From: CAZDDI01 sp964504195
GTDB lineage: Bacteria > Chloroflexota > Anaerolineae > B4-G1 > SLSP01
Direction: 5' to 3'
DNA length: 64,000 bases
Assembly: GCA_964504195.1 (NCBI GenBank)
Contig: CAZDDI010000007.1
Span: 1 to 64,000, forward strand
The position numbers and the translations under genes were made by a program. Positions 1 to 7,857 of this stretch are shown here, piece by piece. Numbering within the stretch: position 1 is the stretch's first letter; each line of letters begins with the position of its first letter. A model generated the notes under the pieces. That model had not been told where the DNA came from and made no database searches. It saw nothing but the letters and a program-made list of their open reading frames with translations.

Positions 1-96
1 GTACAAGAATGCCACACTTTTCTTATCCGTCAAATCGTCTCTGTTAAACTACTAGATTTACCCAAAAGTTGCCAACTGTCCGCTAGAATGCTTATA

Positions 97-187
97 GGAC
101 ACGGATTTGCATGGATTTTACGGATAAGAATCAGAAAAAAGAAAAAATCCGTGTGATCCATAAAATCCGTGTCCTAAATCTCTGAAT
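97..187. repeat. Palindromic repeat, ACGGATTTTACGG family, copy 1
   Basis: An imperfect inverted repeat: AGGACACGGATTT and a nearby GGATTTTACGGAT on the left are mirrored by ATCCATAAAATCCGTGTCCT on the right, around an A-rich centre. Read on the minus strand it matches the copy at 7585-7665, including the outer words AGAGATTTAGG. It is non-coding and most likely a miniature mobile palindrome. Confidence 0.75.
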
Positions 188-475
188 CAACCGCAGCAAC
201 AATTAAAATCACGTTTGTGAAAAAGTCCAAAACCTACCCGTATGTAGTATAGCAAGATAAAGCCCGAAATTTTATCCACAACGATATAACGCGCATTTAC
301 ATGTAGTGTACCACAACTTGGTCCTCGTGTACATTTATAATCATGCTTTTTGCGCTCTGGCAGCTTCGGAGTATGATTATGCAAACAGCGGAAAGATGCG
401 CTCTGTACTTGGTGAGGAATTTGTTTCGCTACTTCACAACACTAACTTGCTTTCCAGAGAGATTTATCATTAGCA
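188..475. other. AT-rich spacer with no supported gene
   Basis: This stretch is more AT-rich than its surroundings. It has one short minus-strand frame of 65 codons (187-384) with no clear ribosome binding site and no recognisable family. I do not call it a gene. Confidence 0.4.
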
Positions 476-606
476 GGTGATTCACCAGCGGTTGGATGAA
501 AGTGTAACGCGAACTGTCAGCGCATAGATGCGCCGTTCGCAACCACGCGAAGCAGACGCTTCGCGCTACGTTGGTTTTGATTCGCCATTCGCCATTTTCA
601 GAGGAG
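476..606 (+). repeat. SD-bearing palindromic repeat, copy upstream of moeA
   Basis: The consensus parts, in order, are ACCAGCGGTTGGATGAAA, a hairpin AGCGCATAGATGCGCC, a hairpin GCGAAGCAGACGCTTCGC, then GGTTTTGATTCGCCATTCGCC and ATTTTCAGAGGAG. The last word is the ribosome binding site of moeA. The same element lies in front of the MFS gene (30867-31103) and, on the minus strand, in front of the gene starting at 38755. A reading frame runs through it into moeA, but that N-terminal extension is just translated repeat. Confidence 0.85.
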
Positions 607-611
607 CTGCC

Positions 612-1847
612 ATGCCCGAACTATTTACACTGGTGACAATTGAAACGGCACTGGAGCGCTTGCGTGATGCCGTGCCCGATGTTCCGCTGTCTACAGAGCA
701 GCTGCTCACTCGGCAGGCGCTGGGGCGCGTGTTGGCCCAAGATATTATCGCGCCGCACGCCTTGCCGGCTTTCCCTCGCTCTACGGTTGATGGGTACGCC
801 GTCCGCGCGGCGGATACGGTGGGCGCAAGCGAGGGCTTGCCCGCGTACTTGCATGTTGTAGGTGAATTGGCGATGGGGCGTGCTCCGGAGCTCTCGGTTG
901 CTCCTGGTGAGGCGGTTATCATTCACACGGGTGGAACGCTGCCACCCGGTGCGGATGCGGTGGTGATGGTGGAACACACGCAAACTGCCGCTTCCGGCGA
1001 GATCGCGGTGATGAAGGCCACCGCGCCGGGGCGCTATGTGATTCCGGTGGGTGAAGATGTCCAGGCCGGCACGCAGGTGCTCGCTGCCGGGCGGCGACTG
1101 CGCGCGCCGGAAATCGGCGGACTGCTGGCGCTCGGTATTACGGAGATTGTTGTGGCGCGGCGTCCGCGCGTGGCGATTTTTTCGACTGGGGACGAGCTGG
1201 TGTCGCCGGAGCAGACGCCCGGTATCAACCAGGTGCGCGACATCAACAGTGTTGCCATCGCGGCGTTGGTGGAGACGCACGGCGGCATCCCGTTGACGTT
1301 CCCCATCGTGCCAGATGATGCGGATGCGCTTTACGGCGCGGCGGCGCAGGCGTTCGTCAGGGCCGATGCGCTCATCATCACGGCGGGGAGCTCGGTCAGC
1401 ACGCGCGATATGACCGTGACGGTGATTGCGCGCTTGGGTGAGCCGGGCGTGCTGGTGCATGGTGTGGCGATGCGGCCCGGCAAGCCGACGATCCTGGCGG
1501 TGTGCGGGGGCAAACCGGTGTTTGGGCTGCCGGGAAATCCGGTTTCCGCGCTGAATGCAGCCCGGCTGTTCGTTGCGCCGACGCTGTGGCGGTTGCAAGG
1601 CGCAGCGCCCCCGCGCGTGGGGTGCGTGCGGGCGCGCTTGACGGCGAACCTGCCCGCCGGTGCCGGGCGCGAGACGTACATCAGCGTGACGCTAGAGGAG
1701 CGTGAGGATGGCCTGTGGGCGCACCCGATTTTTGGCGAATCGAACCTGATTTTCACGCTGGTGCGTGGCGAGGGGGTCGTGCGGATTCCGCTGGGCGTGA
1801 CCGGACTGGCAGCGGGGAGTGTGGTGGATGTGGAGCTGCTGACGTGA
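612..1847 (+). CDS. moeA: Molybdopterin molybdenumtransferase MoeA
   Basis: MoeA inserts molybdate into adenylylated molybdopterin, the last shared step of molybdenum cofactor synthesis in the cytoplasm. The 411-residue protein has the family layout. An N-terminal segment contains FPRSTVDGYAVR and GGTLPPGADAVV. The MoaB/Mog-like domain carries STGDELVSPEQ (around residue 192) and VRDINS. The C-terminal part has RPGKPTI and GLPGNPVSALNA (around residue 306). The ATG at 612 is chosen because GAGGAG lies six bases upstream; an upstream in-frame ATG at 528 would only add residues translated from the repeat. The next gene starts inside its stop codon (GTGA), so the two are probably translated together. 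Length is normal for the family. Confidence 0.95.
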   Translation: MPELFTLVTIETALERLRDAVPDVPLSTEQLLTRQALGRVLAQDIIAPHALPAFPRSTVDGYAVRAADTVGASEGLPAYLHVVGELAMGRAPELSVAPGEAVIIHTGGTLPPGADAVVMVEHTQTAASGEIAVMKATAPGRYVIPVGEDVQAGTQVLAAGRRLRAPEIGGLLALGITEIVVARRPRVAIFSTGDELVSPEQTPGINQVRDINSVAIAALVETHGGIPLTFPIVPDDADALYGAAAQAFVRADALIITAGSSVSTRDMTVTVIARLGEPGVLVHGVAMRPGKPTILAVCGGKPVFGLPGNPVSALNAARLFVAPTLWRLQGAAPPRVGCVRARLTANLPAGAGRETYISVTLEEREDGLWAHPIFGESNLIFTLVRGEGVVRIPLGVTGLAAGSVVDVELLT

Positions 1848-2971
1848 GGCGTGATGTAGATTTTGTTGCTGAGGTTCTAACCTTACCCACCGGGCCGATG
1901 CGGGTGTTGCGCGCGCCAGGGGTGGCGTTGGCGGCGGAGGCGACGGAGGCGTTGCTGCGCGCCGTGGGGCAGTTTGCAGGCAGGCGGGTGTGTGTGCTAG
2001 GGCCAGGTATGACAGGGGCAGCAGTGTGGGCGGCGCAAACCGGGGCGGAGGTCGCCGCGTGGACGGAGCACTGCGCCGAGGCTGAAACGCTGCGGGCCAC
2101 GTTCACGGCATTGCGGTTGCCCGCGCCCCAACTGCTGGTAGGCGCGAATTTCGCCGGGCTGGCGGCAGAGAGCTGCGATACGGTGTGCTTATATCTCCCG
2201 CGTGGGCGCGAGGTGCAGACGGAGCTGGTGGAACTGGCGGCGGCGCTGTTGCGACCAGGTGGCTGGCTGGGGTTCGTGGGGGCCAAGCGCGAGGGCGTGC
2301 GTCACGTGCTCCAGGAAGCACAGCGGGTCTTCGGACAGGCGGGTATCGTGGCGCACAAGGGCGGCTATCAGGCCGGGCTGGCGCAACGTCCGCCGGGCGA
2401 CTTCCCGTTCCCGGCGCTCCCTTACACGGAGCGCGCGGTGCTGCTGGATGGCGTCGCCACGCGCCTGATCACTCGTCCGGGCGTATTTGCCTGGGCGGGG
2501 GTGGATGATGGTGCGGCGGCGTTGATTGCGGGGATGGAAATCGTGCCAGGCGAGCAGGTGCTCGATCTGGGGTGCGGCGCGGGTGTGGTGGGGTTGGCGG
2601 CGCTGCGGCGCGGCGCGCAGGTGACATGCAGCGATGTTTCGGTGTGGGCGGTGGAGGCCGCGCGGCGCACGCTGGCAGCGAACGGGTATCCGATCGCCAC
2701 GGTGCGTCACGCTTGTGGTGCGGCGGGTGTCCCCGACGGCACGCTGGATGTTGTGCTGCTCAACCCCCCGTTCCACCAGGGGCAAGGCGTAGACTACGAA
2801 GCAGCGCGCTGGCTCATGGCTGAAGCGGCGCGCGGGTTGCGCTCCGGCGGCCGGCTGTATCTGGTCGCCAACACCTTTCTGAAATACGCTCCCTGGTTGG
2901 TGGAACATTTTAGGGCGGTGACGCCCGTTGGGCGCGATGCCCGCTTTACAGTGTGGTGTGGAACGCGCTAA
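1844..2971 (+). CDS. RsmC/RlmG-like class I SAM-dependent methyltransferase
   Basis: A 375-residue protein with two methyltransferase-like halves, the arrangement of RsmC/RlmG rRNA guanine-N2 methyltransferases. The N-terminal half has a degenerate SAM fold (CVLGPGMTGAAVWAA). The C-terminal half has a clear SAM motif VLDLGCGAGVVG near residue 239 and the catalytic NPPF motif (LLNPPFHQG) near residue 307, typical of enzymes that methylate exocyclic amino groups of nucleic acid bases. The GTG start at 1844 overlaps the moeA stop by four bases. The exact rRNA target (16S G1207 in RsmC) cannot be fixed from sequence alone. Membership in the RsmC-like family is well supported, specificity is not. 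Confidence 0.8.
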   Translation: MRRDVDFVAEVLTLPTGPMRVLRAPGVALAAEATEALLRAVGQFAGRRVCVLGPGMTGAAVWAAQTGAEVAAWTEHCAEAETLRATFTALRLPAPQLLVGANFAGLAAESCDTVCLYLPRGREVQTELVELAAALLRPGGWLGFVGAKREGVRHVLQEAQRVFGQAGIVAHKGGYQAGLAQRPPGDFPFPALPYTERAVLLDGVATRLITRPGVFAWAGVDDGAAALIAGMEIVPGEQVLDLGCGAGVVGLAALRRGAQVTCSDVSVWAVEAARRTLAANGYPIATVRHACGAAGVPDGTLDVVLLNPPFHQGQGVDYEAARWLMAEAARGLRSGGRLYLVANTFLKYAPWLVEHFRAVTPVGRDARFTVWCGTR

Positions 2972-2972
2972 C

Positions 2973-3000
2973 TTGCCAGTTTCACGCTTTTAGGTATAAT
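2973..3000 (+). promoter_or_regulatory. Sigma-70-type promoter for tRNA-Thr
   Basis: TTGCCA at 2973-2978 and a perfect TATAAT at 2995-3000 are separated by 16 bp. The -10 box ends 14 bp before the mature 5' end of the tRNA at 3015, which is the expected distance for a short leader. Confidence 0.75.
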
Positions 3001-3014
3001 CAGCCATGTATTTA

Positions 3015-3087
3015 GCCACCCTAGCTCAATCGGCAGAGCAGACGCTTCGTAAGCGCCAGGTTCCGGGTTCAATTCCCGGGGGTGGCT
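3015..3087 (+). tRNA. trnT: tRNA-Thr (anticodon CGT)
   Basis: The cloverleaf folds cleanly. The acceptor stem is GCCACCC with GGGTGGC. The D arm is GCTC..GAGC. The anticodon stem GACGC/GCGCC has one A-C mismatch and the loop TTCGTAA gives anticodon CGT (codon ACG). The T arm is CCGGG-TTCAATT-CCCGG. The discriminator is T and no CCA is encoded. A promoter lies just upstream and a terminator just downstream, so it is a single-gene unit. Confidence 0.95.
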
Positions 3088-3090
3088 CAC

Positions 3091-3117
3091 CGACCCCGCT
3101 CCCACGGGGTCGTTTTT
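3091..3117 (+). terminator. Rho-independent terminator after tRNA-Thr
   Basis: The stem CGACCCCG / CGGGGTCG with a six-base loop is followed by TTTTT. It starts four bases after the tRNA 3' end. Confidence 0.85.
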
Positions 3118-3134
3118 GTGGAAGGGGCGTGTGA

Positions 3135-4142
3135 ATGCAAACAGTGGAACGTGTGTGGGGCTGGCTCAGCGGTAGAACGTTCCTGGCAGGTGTGGTTATC
3201 GTTCTGGCCCTTATTTCTCTCCTCACTTTATTGATCCCCCAAGCTCCGGTATTGCCCGGTGAAAGCGCTGCGTTCTATCGCTGGCTGGCGGAGGCGCGGC
3301 TGCTGCTCAACGGTTATGATGAACTCCTGTTACGCTCCGGCGCGCTGTGGCTGCGCTCCTCGTTGTGGATGCGGGTGGCTTTGGCGGCGTTGGTGTTGGC
3401 AATCGCGGCGCGCGCGGATGCGCTGCGCGCCGGTTGGGCCATGCTGCCGCCGCGTGGCCGGTGGCGCGTGTTGGTGAGCTGTGGCGGTGGGGCGTTGCTC
3501 ATCGTGGGTTGGGTCATGCAAATCAGCTGGGGCTGGCAAACGGTTGAGACGCTCAGCTGGCCGGGCGAGCCGTTAGTGATTGTGGAACGCGGCTTGACGC
3601 TCCCGCTCTCCTCACGGGCGCTGACTTTGTGGACAGGTCGCTATGGCCTGTATGTGCTGCCGCACGGTGACGGACTGGGGTTGGAGATTACTGCGCGCGA
3701 TAGCGATGATAATCCCTTAGAATTGCTCACGACGAGCCGGGGGGAAGGGCAACAAGTCCTCCGCTTGGCGCTCACGAATCACACCCCCGATGCGTATTAC
3801 GCCCAGCCTGCGATGGGGCTGGTATTTCGCGCGGTTTTGGAACCGGCAGCCTCGCCGCCGCAAGCGCTCATGCAAATTTATCGTGTTGCCAGTGGGGAGT
3901 TGGTAGCGGAGAAGCTTGTTGAAAGCAGTAGCCTGATTCTCACCGAAGAAATGCATCTGGCTATGCACCCTTATCCATTATGGCGACCCCGTGTAGTTTA
4001 CAATCCCGGCGCACCACTACAAGGGATAGGGCTAACATTGTTGTTGCTAAGTGTATGGCTGGAGTTGCGCTCCGCAGCGTGCTCACTAGATTCAGAGCTG
4101 ACGCCAGCAGAGATTTCTACTGATGTGAATGGTGAGCAGTGA
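3135..4142 (+). CDS. ResB-like membrane protein
   Basis: A 335-residue membrane protein. Hydrophobic segments lie near residues 17-37, 75-93, 110-130 and 302-320, with a large hydrophilic region of about 160 residues before the last helix. The N-terminal pattern, a helix ending in LLTLLIPQAP and then a segment SGALWLRSSLWMRVAL leading into a second helix, resembles the start of ResB, the haem-handling partner in system II cytochrome c maturation. No ResA or CcsA gene is adjacent, and the protein is shorter than classical ResB. A GAAGGGG sequence precedes the ATG at 3135. Assignment to the ResB-like group is an inference from pattern, and a purely hypothetical membrane protein remains possible. 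Confidence 0.5.
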   Translation: MQTVERVWGWLSGRTFLAGVVIVLALISLLTLLIPQAPVLPGESAAFYRWLAEARLLLNGYDELLLRSGALWLRSSLWMRVALAALVLAIAARADALRAGWAMLPPRGRWRVLVSCGGGALLIVGWVMQISWGWQTVETLSWPGEPLVIVERGLTLPLSSRALTLWTGRYGLYVLPHGDGLGLEITARDSDDNPLELLTTSRGEGQQVLRLALTNHTPDAYYAQPAMGLVFRAVLEPAASPPQALMQIYRVASGELVAEKLVESSSLILTEEMHLAMHPYPLWRPRVVYNPGAPLQGIGLTLLLLSVWLELRSAACSLDSELTPAEISTDVNGEQ

Positions 4143-4189
4143 GCAGACTGAGAGCGAACTCAAGTTCGCAGTACACTTACCAAACAGAT

Positions 4190-4216
4190 TTGAGATTTGA
4201 GATTTGAGATTTGTAG
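4190..4216 (+). repeat. GATTTGA word-like tandem repeat
   Basis: Tandem iterations of GATTTGA (GATTTGAGATTTGAGATTTG) sit directly before the ribosome binding site of udk. A related run occurs at about 56768-56797. Confidence 0.7.
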
Positions 4217-4239
4217 ATTTTCAGGGGAGGTGTGAAGTT

Positions 4240-4869
4240 ATGCGCTCTATCATTATCGGCGTCGCCGGAGGTACCGGTTCGGGCAAAACCACGGTTGCCA
4301 ATCAGATTTTGGAGCGGGTGGAGGCAGATAAAATTGCCTACATTCCCCATGATGCCTATTACAAAGACTTGGGGCATCTAACGCATGAAGAACGCCAAGC
4401 TGTGAATTTTGATCATCCGAATTCATTGGATACGTCGTTGCTAATTGAGCATCTCAAGGAGCTCAAAGCCGGTCATGCGGTGGAAATCCCGGTTTACGAT
4501 TTTACGCGGCACACGCGCACTAAACAGACGCAGCACGTCGAACCGGCGCCCATTATTATGGTCGAGGGGATTTTGATCTTTGCCGAGCGGGAGCTGTGCA
4601 AATTGTTGGAAGTGAAGTTGTTTGTGGATACGGATGCAGATATTCGATTGATTCGCCGGTTGCAGCGGGATGTAGAAGAGCGCGGGCGCACGGTACAATC
4701 AGTGATTGAGCAGTACTTGCGCACGGTGCGTCCGATGCACCTGGAATTTGTGGAGCCGAGCAAGCGCTACGCGGATGTCATCATCCCTGAAGGTGGTTTT
4801 AATTTGGTGGCGGTTGAGATGGTAGCCGCGAGAATACGCGGACTAATGCAAGGAGAAGCAGATGCGTGA
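4240..4869 (+). CDS. udk: Uridine kinase
   Basis: Uridine/cytidine kinase phosphorylates uridine and cytidine to UMP and CMP in pyrimidine salvage. The 209-residue protein has the P-loop GVAGGTGSGKTT at residues 5-16. It also has the family motifs PHDAYYKD, FDHPNSLDT (nucleoside binding), YDFTRHTR, the EGILIF strand, and the DADIRLIRRLQRD lid. The length is that of bacterial Udk. The ATG at 4240 follows GGGGAGG by nine bases. The end overlaps the next gene by eight bases, which links a housekeeping salvage gene to the start of the glycan cluster; this may reflect UTP/UDP supply, but that link is inference. Confidence 0.95.
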   Translation: MRSIIIGVAGGTGSGKTTVANQILERVEADKIAYIPHDAYYKDLGHLTHEERQAVNFDHPNSLDTSLLIEHLKELKAGHAVEIPVYDFTRHTRTKQTQHVEPAPIIMVEGILIFAERELCKLLEVKLFVDTDADIRLIRRLQRDVEERGRTVQSVIEQYLRTVRPMHLEFVEPSKRYADVIIPEGGFNLVAVEMVAARIRGLMQGEADA

Positions 4870-5473
4870 AAACATAAGAATCCATCCCACGGCAGAGGTA
4901 GCGGAGAGCGCACAAATTGGCGCGGGCACAGCAATTTGGCATCAATGCCAGATTCGCCCGGACGCACAAATTGGACAAAACTGTATCTTCGGCAAAGGTG
5001 TGTATGTAGATTTCGAGGTAAAAATCGGCGATAATGTGAAGGTGCAAAACTACGTTTCGATCTACCATGGTGTGGAGATTGAAGACGGCGTTTTCATCGG
5101 GCCGCATGTCTGCTTTACCAACGACAATTTACCCCGTGCTATCAACACCGACGGCTCGCTCAAGGCCGCGGATGACTGGGTACTGGGACGGATTCTCATC
5201 AAGCGTGGCGCAGCTCTCGGCGCCAATAGCACCATCCTGCCCAAAGTCGTCATCGGCCAATGGGCTATGGTAGGAGCTGGTTCAGTGGTGACCAAGGATG
5301 TGCCGGATTATGGATTGGTATTAGGTAATCCGGCCCGCTTGGTGGGCTTTGTATGTCCTTGTGGCCACCGGTTGTTGCCAGGGAAAGCTGAGAACTGGAT
5401 GGTGCAAGCCCATTGTTCACATTGCAAGCAAATTACAGAAATTTCACTTGATACCTGGAGGCTAGTAAAATGA
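4862..5473 (+). CDS. WbpD/WlbB-like hexapeptide-repeat N-acetyltransferase
   Basis: A left-handed beta-helix acyltransferase of 203 residues with many [IV]GxxxxI-type hexapeptide turns (for example IGAGTAIWHQC, IGDNVKVQNYVSI, IGQWAMVGAGSVV). It closely fits the WbpD/WlbB family, which acetylates the 3-amino group of UDP-2-acetamido-3-amino-2,3-dideoxyglucuronate. The immediately following aminotransferase and dehydrogenase are the WbpE- and WbpB-type partners. The C-terminal CPCGHRLLPG and CSHCKQI pairs look like a small zinc-binding tail, seen in some members. It overlaps udk by eight bases and shares ATGA with the next gene. Substrate identity is inferred from family and context. Confidence 0.8.
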   Translation: MRENIRIHPTAEVAESAQIGAGTAIWHQCQIRPDAQIGQNCIFGKGVYVDFEVKIGDNVKVQNYVSIYHGVEIEDGVFIGPHVCFTNDNLPRAINTDGSLKAADDWVLGRILIKRGAALGANSTILPKVVIGQWAMVGAGSVVTKDVPDYGLVLGNPARLVGFVCPCGHRLLPGKAENWMVQAHCSHCKQITEISLDTWRLVK

Positions 5474-6549
5474 TTTCTATCGCAAAGCCTTTGATTGGTG
5501 AAGAAGAAAAACAGGCTGTGCTGGAAGTGTTGGACTCCGGCATGATTGCGCAAGGGCCGCGCGTCAAGGCATTTGAGGAGGGGTTCGCGGCGATGTGCGG
5601 CGTGCAGCACGCTATTGCCACCAGCAACGGCACTACCGCGTTGCATGTGGCGCTGTTGGCACACGGTATCGGCGCGGGCGATGAGGTGATTACTTCACCA
5701 TTCACGTTCATCGCTTCGGCCAACAGTATTTTGTTCACCGGCGCCAAGCCGGTCTTTGTAGATATTGACCTGGCGACGTTCAATCTCGATCCGACCAACA
5801 TTGAGGCTGCGATTACCCCACGCACCAAAGCCATCATGCCCATCCATCTGTTCGGGTTGGTTTGTGACATGGATGCGATTATAAAAATTGCCGCGAAGCA
5901 CAACCTGGCGATCATCGAGGATGCTTGCCAGGCACACGGCGCGGAATATCGGGGGAAGCGTGCGGGTAGTTTCGGCACGGGGACGTTCTCGCTGTATCCC
6001 ACCAAAAACATGACCTCCGCCGAGGGGGGGATGATTACGACCAACGATGAAACCATTGCTGAGAAATGTCGCGTCATCCGCCAACATGGGATGCGCCGTC
6101 GCTATTATCACGATGAGCTGGGCTTCAATTTCCGCATGACCGATGTTCATGCAGCCATCGGCTTGGCGCAACTGGGCAAGCTGGAGCGGTTCAACGCCGC
6201 GCGCATCGCTAACGCGCAGTACTTGAGCGCCAATCTCAAAGGCGTCATCACACCCGTTGTGCCGGAGGGCTACCGGCACGTCTTCCACCAGTACACGATC
6301 CGTGTGGAGGGTGGGCGGCGTGACGCGCTGATGCAGCACCTCACCGCCAACGGCGTGGGAAATATGATCTACTACCCGGTGCCGATTCATCAGCAAACGT
6401 TTTACGTCAACGAACTGGGCTATAATATGAGCCTTCCGGAGACCGAACGCGCGGCTGCGGAAGTGCTCTCGCTGCCCATCCATCCGGCGTTGAGTCAGGC
6501 GGATTTGGAAGCGATTGTCGCAGCGGTGAACAGCTTTACGGGAGCGTAA
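5470..6549 (+). CDS. DegT/DnrJ/EryC1/StrS family sugar aminotransferase (WbpE-like)
   Basis: A PLP-dependent sugar aminotransferase of 359 residues. The PLP-binding lysine is K179 in SLYPTKNMTSAEGG. Other family features include TSNGTTALHVAL near the N-terminus, IEDACQAHGA, and the final LPIHPALSQADLEAIV. With the WbpD-like acetyltransferase in front and the WbpB-like dehydrogenase behind, the likely reaction is amination of UDP-2-acetamido-3-keto-glucuronate using glutamate. The start ATG overlaps the previous stop (ATGA). Which sugar is used is inference; membership in the family is clear. Confidence 0.88.
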   Translation: MISIAKPLIGEEEKQAVLEVLDSGMIAQGPRVKAFEEGFAAMCGVQHAIATSNGTTALHVALLAHGIGAGDEVITSPFTFIASANSILFTGAKPVFVDIDLATFNLDPTNIEAAITPRTKAIMPIHLFGLVCDMDAIIKIAAKHNLAIIEDACQAHGAEYRGKRAGSFGTGTFSLYPTKNMTSAEGGMITTNDETIAEKCRVIRQHGMRRRYYHDELGFNFRMTDVHAAIGLAQLGKLERFNAARIANAQYLSANLKGVITPVVPEGYRHVFHQYTIRVEGGRRDALMQHLTANGVGNMIYYPVPIHQQTFYVNELGYNMSLPETERAAAEVLSLPIHPALSQADLEAIVAAVNSFTGA

Positions 6550-6552
6550 ATC

Positions 6553-7560
6553 ATGGCGATCTTAAAAGCAGCCGTTATCGGCGTTGGTTCGATGGGACAA
6601 CATCATGCCCGCGTGTATACGGAACTCAAGCAGACCACACTCGTAGGCATAGCCGATGCGGTTTCCGAGATCGGTCAGCGCGTTGGGGGGAAGCAAGGTG
6701 TGCCAGTGTACAGCGACTACCGGGAGCTGCTGGAACGTGAACGGCCCGACATTGTTACCGTAGCCGTGCCGACGCAAGAACATCGTCTGGTGGCCGAAGC
6801 GGCGCTCGAAGCTGGTTGTCATGTGTTGGTGGAGAAGCCCATCGCGGCGACGGTAGAAGAGGGCGAAGCCATCATCGCACGCGCGGCATCCCTGAAGCGC
6901 AAGCTGATGGTCGGCCATATCGTGCGCTTTAGCCCGGCAATTCAAGCGCTCAAGCAGCATCTCGAAGCCGGGGAGCTGGGGCGGATATTCCAAATCATCT
7001 GTCGGCGAGTAGGAACTTTTCCCGTTCGTGTTCAAGACGTAGGCGTAGTGATAGACCTGGCCCCGCACGATTTGGATATCATGCGTTTCATCACCGGGGA
7101 TGAAATCGTGCGCGTGTTCGCCGAGACCGAGCAACAAATCCACACCGCGCATGAGGATCTGGTGTTGGGCATGGTGCGCTTTCGTAGTGGGATTGCTGGG
7201 ATGTTAGAGATCAACTGGCTGACGCCGCAGAAGGTGCGCGAGGTGGTGGTGTTGGGCGAGCGAGGGATGCTCCGTGCTGATGATTTGACACAGGATCTTT
7301 ATTTCTACGAGAACGCTGATGCTGCGCGCACAGATTGGGGACACCTGAGCTTGCTCAAGGGCGTGAGCGAGGGGCGCATGGTGCGTTATCCTATCGCCCG
7401 CTACGAGCCGCTCAAGGCCGAGCTGGAAGCGTTCGCCACTGCGGTGCTTGAGGATAAGCCCTCGCCGGTCAGTGGGGAAGATGGGGTGATCGCCTTGCGC
7501 TTAGCGTTGGCGCTACGAGAAGCGGGGCAGCGGAATGAGATTGTGCAAATCCACAAGTAA
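6553..7560 (+). CDS. Gfo/Idh/MocA family oxidoreductase (WbpB-like)
   Basis: An NAD(P)-dependent sugar dehydrogenase of 335 residues. The Rossmann motif GVGSMGQHHARVY is at residues 10-22 and the family signature EKPIA at residues 94-98; DLAPHDLDIM lies where the catalytic DxxxHDLD-type segment occurs. Three bases separate it from the aminotransferase. In the WbpB-E-D pathway this enzyme oxidises C3 of UDP-N-acetylglucosaminuronate. No obvious UDP-GlcNAc 6-dehydrogenase (WbpA) is in the window, so the first step must be encoded elsewhere if the pathway operates. Confidence 0.85.
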   Translation: MAILKAAVIGVGSMGQHHARVYTELKQTTLVGIADAVSEIGQRVGGKQGVPVYSDYRELLERERPDIVTVAVPTQEHRLVAEAALEAGCHVLVEKPIAATVEEGEAIIARAASLKRKLMVGHIVRFSPAIQALKQHLEAGELGRIFQIICRRVGTFPVRVQDVGVVIDLAPHDLDIMRFITGDEIVRVFAETEQQIHTAHEDLVLGMVRFRSGIAGMLEINWLTPQKVREVVVLGERGMLRADDLTQDLYFYENADAARTDWGHLSLLKGVSEGRMVRYPIARYEPLKAELEAFATAVLEDKPSPVSGEDGVIALRLALALREAGQRNEIVQIHK

Positions 7561-7584
7561 GATAACTCAAGTTGCCACCGGGAC

Positions 7585-7665
7585 TAATTGAGAGATTTAG
7601 GGCACGGATTTTACGGATCAGACGGTTTTTTTACTTCTTGTCCGTAAAATCTGTGTCCTATGAAC
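7585..7665. repeat. Palindromic repeat, ACGGATTTTACGG family, copy 2
   Basis: GGGCACGGATTTTACGGA is mirrored by TCCGTAAAATCTGTGTCC around a T-rich loop. It has the same core as the copy at 97-187 but in opposite orientation. Short outer arms AACTCAAGTT (about 7565) and AACTTAAG/CTTAAGTT (about 7687) may mark a longer unit. Confidence 0.75.
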
Positions 7666-7769
7666 GGTTTGGCAAACAAGTAGCGACTTAAGTTAAGATA
7701 ACCAATTTTATCATTGTTTGTTTTAGAGCTAACACGTTTCGTCCTCAAATAGAGTTAAAAGCGTGTGGC

Positions 7770-7804
7770 GTGAGGCGGTTGGGTTGCCCAATCGCCTCAC
7801 TTTT
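7770..7804 (+). terminator. Rho-independent terminator downstream of the WbpB-like gene
   Basis: A near-perfect 14-bp stem GTGAGGCGGTTGGG / CCCAATCGCCTCAC with a three-base loop is followed by TTTT. It separates the aminosugar genes from the flippase gene, so the flippase probably has its own promoter. Confidence 0.8.
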
Positions 7805-7857
7805 GCAGCCCGAATTTTTGTCAGATTTCCGGAACTCAGTAGACATAGAGAAATCTT

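Noticed and set aside
187..384. 65-codon minus-strand frame as a gene
   Set aside because: No ribosome binding site, no recognised family, low-complexity AT-rich context.
528..611. N-terminal extension of MoeA from ATG 528
   Set aside because: The 28 residues are translated repeat and ATG 612 has a proper SD.
621..1598. Long minus-strand frame opposite moeA
   Set aside because: Shadow of a GC-rich coding gene, no SD, residue composition unlike a real protein.
3135..4142. Complete cytochrome c maturation system
   Set aside because: Only a ResB-like protein is present, with no CcsA, ResA or haem-binding CxxCH proteins nearby.
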